Positions 22,499-32,036 of a DNA stretch of 64,000 bases are shown here, piece by piece. Under the pieces are notes generated by a model that worked only from the letters and a program-made list of their open reading frames with translations, ran no database searches and was not told the origin of the DNA. Positions within the stretch are counted from its first letter, which is position 1. The number at the start of each line of letters is the position of its first letter. The DNA is from Pedobacter polysacchareus (lineage in GTDB: Bacteria > Bacteroidota > Bacteroidia > Sphingobacteriales > Sphingobacteriaceae). Position numbers and translations under genes: made by a program. The stretch lies in NCBI RefSeq assembly GCF_019802255.1, contig NZ_JAHYSS010000001.1, forward strand, positions 381,403 through 445,402. Reading direction: 5' to 3'.

Positions 22499-25498
22499 AT
22501 GAAAATGGTCCGAATTATTGCGAGTGCGTTCTTTGCGGTCCTGGTTTCTGCCCTTTGTTTTGTAAAGGCAGAGGCAAAGCCCCTTTATACCGCTCCACTG
22601 AATTACCACAGTATTCTCCTCAGACAGGATACGGTGCCCGAAGACTCTGCTGAGTTAAAAAGGATAGACAAAGCAATATCCAAGAAAATCAGTAACTCTG
22701 CTATACTTAAAGGCACCAAAGACTCTGTCAATATCAGAGTTGCCGCCTTAAGTCCAAATGTTTCATTACAGCAAATGCTGAAAGGAAATGTAGCCGGAGT
22801 TTACGTTCAGGAAACCACCGGAGAGCCCGGTGCTGAACAAAGTATGTTGATCAGAGGGCTTTCTGCTCCGATCTTCAGCAGAAAAGATGTATATGCAGTA
22901 CAACCTGCAGTCTATTTAAATGGTATTCCTTTAGCTCAGGACAATCCTTTTGCTTTTGAAATCCAAAAATACGACTTCAATCGTATTGGCCCTGCCACCA
23001 ACCTTTTATCCTTTATAGACATCAACGATGTCAACTCTATAGAGGTGATCAAAGACCCGGTAGCTTTGGCTAAATTAGGACCTAATGCAGCCAACGGCGC
23101 AATTTGGGTGACTACTAAAAATGCAAAATCCGGTGCCAGACAAATCAGTCTGAACAGTTATTTCGGAATGGTGCAGTCCAGTAAGGTAAATACGGTAAAT
23201 GGGGCGTATGAAAATGCCTTCCGCCAGCCATTCTACCAGAAATATGCCACTGCAGATGACCGTGCTAATTATGTAGGTTATTTAAGAGATTCTACCAGTA
23301 CCGACTATTATGGCCCTTCCAACTGGAACGACCTGTATTTCAAAACCGCTCCTGTTTACTCACTTGACCTAAGCTTAACCGGTGGATCTGAACGTGCAAA
23401 CTTCAGATTTTTTGGCGGTAATACCCGTAGTGCTGGAAATGCCGATGAAACTGCTTTAAACAGATATACTGCAGGATTTCAAATCAATATGGCGCCATTC
23501 GAATGGTTAACATTGTCTACGAAGATCAATGCGACCAGATTAGATAGAAACAGAAATAGAAGTGTAAGAGATCGTTTTGGTGAAACGACTTACCTAACGG
23601 ATTTTACGACTCCACTATCTCCAAATAAAGCGCTTTACCAAAACTTCTTAGATGAGTATAAAAAGGTAATTGACGACAATACCAATACACTTTTACAAGG
23701 AGCAGTCGCACTGACATTGAAACTGGATAAAATCAGCTTCACCACCAGTGTGCTTTTTGATTATATGGAAGGCACCAGAGATGCTTTCTTCCCTTCTACC
23801 TTAATGGAAGACAATAACTTTGTTTCCAATTATTTTGGATTTAACCAGCGTGTGATCCTGAATAACGCATTCAGTTATAAATATGATTTAAATAAAGACC
23901 ACAAGTTCGAATTCGAATTGGGCCAGTCTTTACAGGATGATACCTATAAATACAACTACGCTAAAGCTTATAACGGACCTAATGATTTTATCAAAATCAA
24001 CAAGGTTGATGGTAATAGAGACCACGACGATTATTTAGAATCTCCTTATGGCGGATTTTATGTATCCCGTTTCAACGACCGTGAAAAGAGTAAGCTGCTT
24101 TCATTTTATGGTGCTGCAAAATACCAATACAAAGACCTGCTGACTTTAAGAGCTAGCTTAAGAAATGATGGTTCTTCAAATGGACAGCCAGATAGCCGAT
24201 GGATGATAACACCAGCATTTGGTGCAGAATGGAGCCTTAAGAACCAATTCTTAACCGCAAATAATTTATTCGAAGATTTAAGAGTAACTGCTTCCTGGTC
24301 TAGAATCATGAAGCCATTTAATGACGATCGTTTCGCCGGTGGCCCTCAATATAGAGTAAACATGGGATGGAATGAAGAGCCAACTTTACCTACCTATGGT
24401 GGTGGTGGTGGGATCATGAGACCTTATACTTCTGGATGGGTTGGTTATGGTATCGGACTTCCTTTTGTAGATCAGTTTAACCTTGGTTTAGACGGTAGCT
24501 TCTTAGGGGGCCGCTTAAACGGAGGAATTACCTTCTACCAAAAAGACGATAAGAGAATGGTATTGAACTTACCACTAGTGAAGGAAAGTGGTTACGCAAG
24601 TATCAATGCAACCGGAATGGATGTAAGAAATACCGGAGTAGACCTGACTTTGAATGCGCAGATTCTGAAAAGAGAAAGCGGTTTAAACTGGACTACAGGT
24701 TTCAACATGAACTTCAATAAAAACAAACTGACTGCCTTACCAAACGGATTGAAAGAGCTGATCATCGGCGATCGCCTCCTGAAAGTAGGAGAGTCTATTG
24801 GTGCTTTCTGGTTGTATGAAAACAAAGGAATCTATAACAACAGTGCTGAAATTCCAGTAAACCCAGCAAATGGCAGAGCATTAACATTTGATGGAAATAC
24901 TTTAAAAGCTGGTGATCCGATCTGGAAAGATCAAAATGGAGATTTTGTAGTGAATGATGCCGATAAGGTATTGAAAGGCAGTCGCCTTCCTAAATTTACC
25001 GCAGGATGGACCAACCAGTTCAGCTATGCAGGTGTAGACCTGACCCTACAGTTTTTTGCAGCCATCGGACAAAAAGCATTGAATCAATATGATGCCAGCC
25101 GTTACGATTTTATCAACAGAGAAAACTCCAATAACATTGGTTCCATCAGAGAAGTAAACTCCTGGCAGATCAGCAATAACGCAAAAAGTTATACGATTTA
25201 CAACCCATGGAGTGATGTCATCCCTTACCGTATTGATCAGGACCTATTCTTAGAAAATGCTTCCTATGTAAAATTAAGAACAGTTTCATTAGGATATGAC
25301 CTGACGAAAACGAAAGCGATCAGAAACATGAAAGCAGACATCAAGAGAATCTATGTATATGTGACTGCCAACAACCTGCTTACCATGTCTCCATTTACAG
25401 GTGGTGATCCGGAACTAATTGATTATACCGGCATGTACAATGGTTACGGAATGGCTATTCCAAGAACCTACACGCTTGGGGTAAAGTTTGATTTATAG
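22499..25498 (+). CDS. SusC/RagA-family TonB-linked outer membrane protein 1
   Basis: 999 residues. A signal peptide ends near residue 27 (FFAVLVSALCFVKAEAKP). A plug domain follows, with VSLQQMLKGNVAGVYVQ, MLIRGLSAP, DINDVNSIEVIKDPVALAKLG and GAIWVTTK, and then a long beta-barrel ending in the terminal aromatic/hydrophobic pattern (YTLGVKFDL). Unlike most SusC proteins and unlike the second copy at 28872, no carboxypeptidase-D-like domain is seen before the plug; about 75 residues of helical linker stand there instead. It imports glycan or glycopeptide with its SusD partner, powered by TonB-ExbBD. First gene of the PUL; 20 nt to susD. Confidence 0.93.
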   Translation: MKMVRIIASAFFAVLVSALCFVKAEAKPLYTAPLNYHSILLRQDTVPEDSAELKRIDKAISKKISNSAILKGTKDSVNIRVAALSPNVSLQQMLKGNVAGVYVQETTGEPGAEQSMLIRGLSAPIFSRKDVYAVQPAVYLNGIPLAQDNPFAFEIQKYDFNRIGPATNLLSFIDINDVNSIEVIKDPVALAKLGPNAANGAIWVTTKNAKSGARQISLNSYFGMVQSSKVNTVNGAYENAFRQPFYQKYATADDRANYVGYLRDSTSTDYYGPSNWNDLYFKTAPVYSLDLSLTGGSERANFRFFGGNTRSAGNADETALNRYTAGFQINMAPFEWLTLSTKINATRLDRNRNRSVRDRFGETTYLTDFTTPLSPNKALYQNFLDEYKKVIDDNTNTLLQGAVALTLKLDKISFTTSVLFDYMEGTRDAFFPSTLMEDNNFVSNYFGFNQRVILNNAFSYKYDLNKDHKFEFELGQSLQDDTYKYNYAKAYNGPNDFIKINKVDGNRDHDDYLESPYGGFYVSRFNDREKSKLLSFYGAAKYQYKDLLTLRASLRNDGSSNGQPDSRWMITPAFGAEWSLKNQFLTANNLFEDLRVTASWSRIMKPFNDDRFAGGPQYRVNMGWNEEPTLPTYGGGGGIMRPYTSGWVGYGIGLPFVDQFNLGLDGSFLGGRLNGGITFYQKDDKRMVLNLPLVKESGYASINATGMDVRNTGVDLTLNAQILKRESGLNWTTGFNMNFNKNKLTALPNGLKELIIGDRLLKVGESIGAFWLYENKGIYNNSAEIPVNPANGRALTFDGNTLKAGDPIWKDQNGDFVVNDADKVLKGSRLPKFTAGWTNQFSYAGVDLTLQFFAAIGQKALNQYDASRYDFINRENSNNIGSIREVNSWQISNNAKSYTIYNPWSDVIPYRIDQDLFLENASYVKLRTVSLGYDLTKTKAIRNMKADIKRIYVYVTANNLLTMSPFTGGDPELIDYTGMYNGYGMAIPRTYTLGVKFDL

Positions 25499-25518
25499 TT
25501 TTAAATAGAATAGAGAAG

Positions 25519-27084
25519 ATGATAAATTTTATAAACAGGAACACAACTTTTAATAAAGCCCTAACCGCTTTGTTATTGCTGGCAGTTTTGTCGGCTAACT
25601 TCTCCTGTAAAAAAGCATTGGACGTGCAATCAACAAGGTTATCTACTGAAGAAACACAGTGGACCACATTGGAAGATGGCTTATCTGGCGTATTGGGGAT
25701 GTATGCTTTAATGCGTACCGCAATGGCAAGTAACAATACCCACTGGTTAATGGGAGAATTGCGACAAGGAGATTTTCAAGCCACCAATAGGTCTGATTTA
25801 AAAGCCATCATTCGTGGAGATTTGAAAGCTTCTTATCCCATCATGAATGAGATCAGCAACTGGCGCAGATTTTACTCTGTGATTAATGCCACCAGCTTGT
25901 TTATTGAAAGATCAGGAGAAATCCTGGCAAAGGATAAACGCTATACCAAAGTAAACAATGATGTGGATATTGCGCAGGCAAGAGCCCTGAGAGCATTCGC
26001 ATATTTCTATATGGTGCGTATCTGGGGTGATGTTCCTTTGTTGACCTCTTCGCATGACGGACAATTTGAAGAACGTGAAAGAACTGACCAGAAAAAAGTA
26101 TTGGCATTTGCTGAATCTGAATTGTTAGCTGCGGCAAAAACTTTACCGATCTATTATGGATGGGCAGATCCTCAGCTTCCAGGTGATTATTATGGTAAAA
26201 ACCGTGATTACTGGAATGGGGTATTGTTCACCAAGATTTCTGCTTATGCAATTTTATCGCACATCACTGCATGGCAGGGAAAATATCTGGAAACGGAGAT
26301 CTACACCAAATTTATCATGGACAATTACCAGAAAGATGGTTCACAATCTTCTCCAAGGTACATCTCTATGAACGATTTGACTGAAAATGGTTTCTACAGT
26401 CCTTTTGCCTTTAAAAGGGGAGTACAGATTGTTGGTTTCGCCTTCGAATATGGAAATGGTGAAGCGACTGCAAATGGTCACATTGAGCAGTTGACTTTAG
26501 CCGCACCAATTACCCGTAAGCCAGTACCAGACATGTACGTGCCAAAAGATACGATTCTAGCTGCTTTTAAAGACAGAAAAGATTTGCGCTTTGGACTAGA
26601 TACCATCACCAAATTATTCCGTACCAATTACTTCGTGAACTTCAATACGGAGAAACCAATTTTCAAAAAGATTGCGGTGGTTCAAAACGGAGATATAGGT
26701 AATGATGGAACATATGCGGTATTCAGTTCTGCGGTGTTGTTTACCCGTTTGGAAGAACTAACACTGCTTAGAGCAGAAGCGTTGGCTGCACTAGGTTTTA
26801 GAAATGAAGCGATTGATGCCTTAAATACAGCTTCGGCAAAACGCGGAGCTACGGCCTTTTCAAACACTTCCTCTGATGATGTGGTCGATGCCATTTTTGC
26901 AGAACGCAGAAGAGAATTGATGGGCGAGGGATGGCGCTGGTATGATCTGGTAAGGTACAATAGGCTTAAACGTAATAACCCTGGTTTTAATAAACTGCTG
27001 GATGAAAACGGAATCTATTGGCCAATCTCAAGAGATGTATTGAATGCCAATAAAAAGATCGTTCAAAATAGTTTCTGGAATTAA
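25519..27084 (+). CDS. SusD/RagB-family nutrient-binding lipoprotein 1
   Basis: 521 residues. Lipoprotein signal ends at LSANFSCKK. TPR-rich SusD fold: ARALRAFAYFYMVRIWGDVPLLT in the N-terminal half, and the C-terminal IFAERRRELMGEGWRWYDLVRY signature. It sits on the outer membrane as the lid of the SusC barrel encoded immediately upstream and captures the substrate. It is followed after 34 nt by the fasciclin lipoprotein gene. Confidence 0.94.
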   Translation: MINFINRNTTFNKALTALLLLAVLSANFSCKKALDVQSTRLSTEETQWTTLEDGLSGVLGMYALMRTAMASNNTHWLMGELRQGDFQATNRSDLKAIIRGDLKASYPIMNEISNWRRFYSVINATSLFIERSGEILAKDKRYTKVNNDVDIAQARALRAFAYFYMVRIWGDVPLLTSSHDGQFEERERTDQKKVLAFAESELLAAAKTLPIYYGWADPQLPGDYYGKNRDYWNGVLFTKISAYAILSHITAWQGKYLETEIYTKFIMDNYQKDGSQSSPRYISMNDLTENGFYSPFAFKRGVQIVGFAFEYGNGEATANGHIEQLTLAAPITRKPVPDMYVPKDTILAAFKDRKDLRFGLDTITKLFRTNYFVNFNTEKPIFKKIAVVQNGDIGNDGTYAVFSSAVLFTRLEELTLLRAEALAALGFRNEAIDALNTASAKRGATAFSNTSSDDVVDAIFAERRRELMGEGWRWYDLVRYNRLKRNNPGFNKLLDENGIYWPISRDVLNANKKIVQNSFWN

Positions 27085-27118
27085 GCTCCTTTCAGTTCAT
27101 CACCTTAAATAAATTGTA

Positions 27119-27799
27119 ATGAAAAATACTATAAAAAATCTCTTTTTTCTCCCGGTTATGGCTGCGCTATGTCTGTTCATGATCCTGCCAGGATGTAAAA
27201 AAACAGATGAAACTTATTACGCCTACGAAAATAAGATTCAGGAATTTGATGGGACTGCTTTGGGCTACCTAAAAGCACAAACAGGACAGTATGACTCCCT
27301 TTTATTGGTCCTTAAGCGCCTGCCTGCTTTGCAGGATTCTCTGGAAAATAAAAACCTTACCGTTTTTGCGGTGCCGAATAAAAGTTTTGAATCGGCCATT
27401 AAGAACCTGAATGTGACGAGAAAGATGGAGCTGAAAGCACCAATCTATCTGGCAACGGCAGACCTGTCAGAACTGGAAATTATGGTATGTAAATACCTGA
27501 TCTCAGGTAAAACAAAGTCGGATGATTATATGAGCTACTCTGATGGTCTTCATGTAAAGACCCTGCTTCATAACTATCCAATGCACATCCTATACTCCAA
27601 AGCAAGTGCTTCAGGATTGATCAATGGTGGTCCTCAGATTTTAACCTATAGTGACCCAAGAGGTTCCATTTTCGTAAAATTCTGGCAGCGGAGCCCAACC
27701 AATGCGGTGAACATTGTAACCCATAATGCAATTGTCAACATTCTGGCGCCTAGCCACGAATTTGGCTTTAATGAATTCACACAAAGGATTAATAAATAA
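27119..27799 (+). CDS. Fasciclin-domain lipoprotein 1
   Basis: 226 residues. Lipoprotein signal (LCLFMILPGC). One fasciclin-type domain (about 40-210), with LGYLKAQTGQYDSLLLVLKR, LTVFAVPNKSFESAI and the C-terminal NAVNIVTHNAIVNILAP equivalent to the family's conserved His-box. Fasciclin domains serve adhesion and in this phylum are common as extra surface proteins of SusCD loci. A paralogue at 33579 holds the same position after the second susD. Confidence 0.85.
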   Translation: MKNTIKNLFFLPVMAALCLFMILPGCKKTDETYYAYENKIQEFDGTALGYLKAQTGQYDSLLLVLKRLPALQDSLENKNLTVFAVPNKSFESAIKNLNVTRKMELKAPIYLATADLSELEIMVCKYLISGKTKSDDYMSYSDGLHVKTLLHNYPMHILYSKASASGLINGGPQILTYSDPRGSIFVKFWQRSPTNAVNIVTHNAIVNILAPSHEFGFNEFTQRINK

Positions 27800-27811
27800 G
27801 GCAAATAAGAC

Positions 27812-28840
27812 ATGAACAATAAATACTCATTCACATCATTCTATATGCTTTTCATAGGGATTGCAGTAATGATGACTGTATCCTGCAAAAAGGATCTTCC
27901 TGATGACCGTTTGGCATTGGGGACAGATGCTATTTTTACGGCAAGCGTCTATAGCCCTGTATTGGGACGTAATACCCTTTTTGCCGATAATTTTAATTCC
28001 GGTACAGGTTCAGGCCTGCCACTAGATTTTAAGATCATCAATATGCGCAGAAGAGATGGTTCTCCGGCACCTGAGCTGACAGAGAACTTTCCTGTTACCG
28101 TATGGAAGAAAGCATATACCGGTAAGGAGACCTCACTGGAAGAAATTGAATCCAAACGTGCAGTAGAAAATCACCCGCTTTTTGAAATTCGTCAGCATTC
28201 TGGTCAATTTCTAATGTGGTCAAATTCAAATTCTTCCTTCGTTAAAGCGCGTCCTGATTCAGGATATGTGTTTGACGTGGAAGTTTCCAACTCTGGTGGT
28301 AGAAGGTATTTCAGAGATTTTAAGCTGATGCCATACAGAGAGCGGGCTTTTGAACCTTCTAACCTTGATCCGATTACAGGTCAGGCACAATCACTGGGGG
28401 TAATGATTTCTGAAATGTCCAATCTGAGAGGCGAGCGGAGTTTTATCAGCCCTTATGATATAGAAGCTGTTTTTAATAAAAAAAATAGCACCGGAAATTC
28501 ACTGACCTTCAAATTTAAAGATTCCCTGAATAACGCGATCGATCCGGCATTGTTTAACACCACCAAATGGAAAGAGCTGGTGCATGGATTTAATATGAAA
28601 ATGACCAAGGAGGCGGTAACCTACGATGTATCTTATCCCATTCCATCGGTGGAATTCCCTACCATTTACACCAACCCTAGTGGAACCAGATCAAGAGCCG
28701 TATTCCGTTATGAAAGACTGGGCTACGGAAACAGTTTGATCCAGGCATATATGGCTATGGACTTCAGTATCTATGAACGTGGAGATTGGGAAATCATCTT
28801 CAAGTTTAAAGGAGAGAGTCCCAAATTCACCAATGACTAA
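27812..28840 (+). CDS. DUF5007-like surface lipoprotein
   Basis: 342 residues. Lipoprotein signal (AVMMTVSCKKD). The tracts LGRNTLFADNF, PLDFKIINMRRRDGSPAPEL, FPVTVWKKAYTGKETSLEEIE and FDVEVSNSGGRRYFRDFKL match my recollection of the DUF5007 family of PUL-encoded surface proteins. It occupies the SusE/SusF-like position, so substrate binding is the likely role (inference). It starts 12 nt after the fasciclin stop and ends 31 nt before susC 2. Confidence 0.75.
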   Translation: MNNKYSFTSFYMLFIGIAVMMTVSCKKDLPDDRLALGTDAIFTASVYSPVLGRNTLFADNFNSGTGSGLPLDFKIINMRRRDGSPAPELTENFPVTVWKKAYTGKETSLEEIESKRAVENHPLFEIRQHSGQFLMWSNSNSSFVKARPDSGYVFDVEVSNSGGRRYFRDFKLMPYRERAFEPSNLDPITGQAQSLGVMISEMSNLRGERSFISPYDIEAVFNKKNSTGNSLTFKFKDSLNNAIDPALFNTTKWKELVHGFNMKMTKEAVTYDVSYPIPSVEFPTIYTNPSGTRSRAVFRYERLGYGNSLIQAYMAMDFSIYERGDWEIIFKFKGESPKFTND

Positions 28841-28871
28841 CCAAGGTTATAATTTTTAATATAAATCAGAT

Positions 28872-31800
28872 ATGAAGTATCTAATTATAGTGTTTTCTTT
28901 ACTCCTGCTCTGCGGCTTTAATAAAGAGGTATTTGCGCAGCAGAAGCAAGTGATCATACAGGGAACTGTTTTTGATAAGGCCGAAAAAATCGGAATGCCC
29001 GGCGTTAACATTCAGTCCGGAAGCCCATTGAAAAGTGTGGGGGTGACGAATGAAAAGGGACAGTTTTCTGTGAGTGTTCCAGAGAATGCAGAATTGTTTT
29101 TTAAATATATTGGCTATACCACCGTTAGAAGAAAATCGGATAGCAAATCAAAAATGAGTATCTATTTAGCGGAAGAGCAAAGTGCGCTAAAAGAAACGGT
29201 AATTATTGGTTATCAGACCAAAACCAAGGAAACGAGTACAGGATCAAGTGTGGTAATCACCGCCAAGATGATCCAGGATGTACCGGTTGCCAACTTAATG
29301 GAATTGATCCAGGGTAAAGTTCCAGGTTTGAACGTGCAGAACAATAATGGTTCTCCAGGTATGCGTGGATCCATTAACTTACGTGGTTTATCCAGCATCA
29401 ATGTTCAGGAATCTGGTGGTTCTGCCTTTTTAACACCAACATCTCCATTATTTGTAATTGATGGGGTACCGATTGAGGATACAGAGACTTTTGACTATGG
29501 CTTCCAGCAGTCTGGGCCAGGTATTAGTCCGCTATCCCTGATTCCTGCGGAAGACGTGGAAAGAATTGAGATTCTTAAGGATGCGCAGGCGACCGCATTA
29601 TACGGTTCCCGTGGTGCTTATGGAGTGATCCTGATTACTACCAAACGTGGAAATTCAAAAGTGCCGATCATCAAATATGTATCCAATTATTTCATGAATA
29701 CTATTCCTAAATTAAGGGATGTGATCGGTGGTAGAGGAGAACGTGAAATGCGCGTCAATCAGATTTTAATGAATGACAGCAGTTATTACCATGCGATGCA
29801 AATGATCAATGGCAGTCCTTTTCTGGCAGATAGTTTGAACTCTTTTTACAACAATTCTACAGATTGGCAGGGATATTTCTTCCGCAGAACTTATAACCAG
29901 TCGCACAACGTAGACATCTCCGGTGGTGACAACACGTTCAACTATAAAGTGAACACCGGTTATTACGATGAAAAGGGTATTGTAGAAAACACAGGGTTGA
30001 GCCGTGTGAGTTTAAATATGAACATGCAATATCAGCCAAGTCAGAAGTTCAGGATGTTTGCCAGTATTAGTAATGCCCTGGCTAAAAACAGCAAAGGAAG
30101 TGGAAACGGCCTACTGCAAAAAAAGGCAGCTGATGGAGGCTCGCAGTCTTCTTTACTGCCAGCGCCAAGTCAATATACTTCGGTAAATTCTGTACTGGCG
30201 AGTAAGCAGACCCAGAATGAGAATAAAACCATTAATATGGTGGCCAATATGGACTTACGTTACGAGTTCTTGAAAAATCTAGCGGCTTCTACTAGTTTTA
30301 GTTATACCTATGCTTCAGGAACAGAGGACAACTTTGTGCCTGCTGCAATCAATAACAATGCCGGAGAGTTGTACTTATACAACGATAAAAAAGTAGCCCT
30401 ATATAATAGAAATACGCTGGCCTACAACCTTTCAATTAATGAAAAACACAACATCAATGCGACAGTATTTAATGAGTTAACCTCTACCAAGTTTTCTGCG
30501 GATGCAATGATCAACAGAAATACTGTGAATGATTTTATTCATGGTCCTACTATGGGTTACAGTTATCCCTTCTCTCCGGGTGGTACACTCGATAATTTCT
30601 TTGACCGTCGTTCTGTTGCTTTTGCAGGATCGTTCTCTTATAACTATATGCAGAAATATGTATTGGACTTAAGTTACCGTCTGGATGGAACTTCTACCAA
30701 CGGACCTGAGTCTGGTTATGCTAAAAATCCTTCTATAGGAGCAAGGTGGAACTTTAGTAAGGAAGATTGGTTATCTAAAATAAGCTGGTTGGATTATGCC
30801 TCGCTAAGGGCAAGTTACGGTAGTAACATTGTGCCTACGGGAACTATCTACGATGTGTATGGCCGTTATGTTTCGTCCGGAAATTACAATAATAACCCTA
30901 CGGTTAGTCTGGATCTGAAAACGGTACCAAACGTTACATTAAAGCCAAAATCTACCACCACTTATAATCTTGGTTTCGACGCGGGGGTCTTTAACAATAG
31001 AGTAAATGTTGTTTTTGATACGTATTGGAAATATGTTGACAATGAGCTGAGAGGAAAAGAATTGGCAACAATGAACTCTTTTGAGAAGATTTCTACTAAC
31101 GAGATGAGCTTTATGGTTCGCGGTTATGAGCTTGCCATTAACTTTAAACCACTGTCAAACAACAGTAAGTTGAACTGGACGATCGGTATTAACGGGGATT
31201 ACCGTAAAGAAATCTTAACAGGTTTGCCAGATGGCGTTAGACAATTCATGATAAAAGATGCAAATACGGGTCAGAACATTTTATACCGTTTAGGTAGAAA
31301 CACACTTTCTAACGTATTGCTGAATACAAATGGGGTGTATTCGAATACCGCTGATGTGCCTGTAGATCCAATTACCGGATTAAGATACCGTACCGGAACT
31401 GGTGGTAATGTAAAATACTTCCAGGGTGGTGATCCAAGATGGACCGATTTAAATGGGGATTATATATTGGATGATCGTGACCTGGTTTCTGTAGGTACTG
31501 CACAGCCTTCCATGGTTGGCGGGATCAACTCTAGTATGATTTACAAACAGTTTAGTTTGAATATCAACCTTTCCTATACTTACTTAAGAGACATTTTGAA
31601 CAATGCTGCAGCACAGCGTTTCCAGAACTTTGGTTTGCCAACTTCACTGAAATCATTGACGCCTTTGGTAGAATACAACTTCTGGATTAATCCAGGTGAT
31701 GTAGCCACTTATCCTAATCCTTTTGACTTTACCCGTCAGGCGGTGATTAAGCCTTTCCGTTACGACCAGACCCTGTTCCAGGAAGATGGTTCTTATCTGA

Positions 31801-32018
31801 AAATTAATGACGTGACCTTCGGTTATACCTTCAAAAAAGAATTGACAAAACGTTTCGGAATTACCGGATTACGCTTGTATCTGACTGGAAGAAACCTATA
31901 TACATTTACCAACTATTCAGGTCCGAATCCAGAGAGTGTAGATGCCTTGGGTAGAGATGATTCAGGAGGATATCCAAATAGCCGTTCTTATACCTTCGGT
32001 TTAAATGTTCAGTTCTAA
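28872..32018 (+). CDS. SusC/RagA-family TonB-linked outer membrane protein 2
   Basis: 1048 residues with the full SusC layout. Signal peptide ending at KEVFAQ; carboxypeptidase-D-like domain (about 28-100, GTVFDKAEKIGMPGVNIQS, KYIGYTTVRRKS); plug (about 110-260, LMELIQGKVPGLNVQNN, SINLRGLSS, AEDVERIEILKDAQATALYG, GVILITTKRG); beta-barrel with terminal YTFGLNVQF. TonB-dependent importer working with the SusD at 32037. Divergent from the first SusC in sequence, so the two pairs may take different products of one substrate. Confidence 0.95.
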   Translation: MKYLIIVFSLLLLCGFNKEVFAQQKQVIIQGTVFDKAEKIGMPGVNIQSGSPLKSVGVTNEKGQFSVSVPENAELFFKYIGYTTVRRKSDSKSKMSIYLAEEQSALKETVIIGYQTKTKETSTGSSVVITAKMIQDVPVANLMELIQGKVPGLNVQNNNGSPGMRGSINLRGLSSINVQESGGSAFLTPTSPLFVIDGVPIEDTETFDYGFQQSGPGISPLSLIPAEDVERIEILKDAQATALYGSRGAYGVILITTKRGNSKVPIIKYVSNYFMNTIPKLRDVIGGRGEREMRVNQILMNDSSYYHAMQMINGSPFLADSLNSFYNNSTDWQGYFFRRTYNQSHNVDISGGDNTFNYKVNTGYYDEKGIVENTGLSRVSLNMNMQYQPSQKFRMFASISNALAKNSKGSGNGLLQKKAADGGSQSSLLPAPSQYTSVNSVLASKQTQNENKTINMVANMDLRYEFLKNLAASTSFSYTYASGTEDNFVPAAINNNAGELYLYNDKKVALYNRNTLAYNLSINEKHNINATVFNELTSTKFSADAMINRNTVNDFIHGPTMGYSYPFSPGGTLDNFFDRRSVAFAGSFSYNYMQKYVLDLSYRLDGTSTNGPESGYAKNPSIGARWNFSKEDWLSKISWLDYASLRASYGSNIVPTGTIYDVYGRYVSSGNYNNNPTVSLDLKTVPNVTLKPKSTTTYNLGFDAGVFNNRVNVVFDTYWKYVDNELRGKELATMNSFEKISTNEMSFMVRGYELAINFKPLSNNSKLNWTIGINGDYRKEILTGLPDGVRQFMIKDANTGQNILYRLGRNTLSNVLLNTNGVYSNTADVPVDPITGLRYRTGTGGNVKYFQGGDPRWTDLNGDYILDDRDLVSVGTAQPSMVGGINSSMIYKQFSLNINLSYTYLRDILNNAAAQRFQNFGLPTSLKSLTPLVEYNFWINPGDVATYPNPFDFTRQAVIKPFRYDQTLFQEDGSYLKINDVTFGYTFKKELTKRFGITGLRLYLTGRNLYTFTNYSGPNPESVDALGRDDSGGYPNSRSYTFGLNVQF

Positions 32019-32036
32019 TCTCAATCCTATTTAAAG

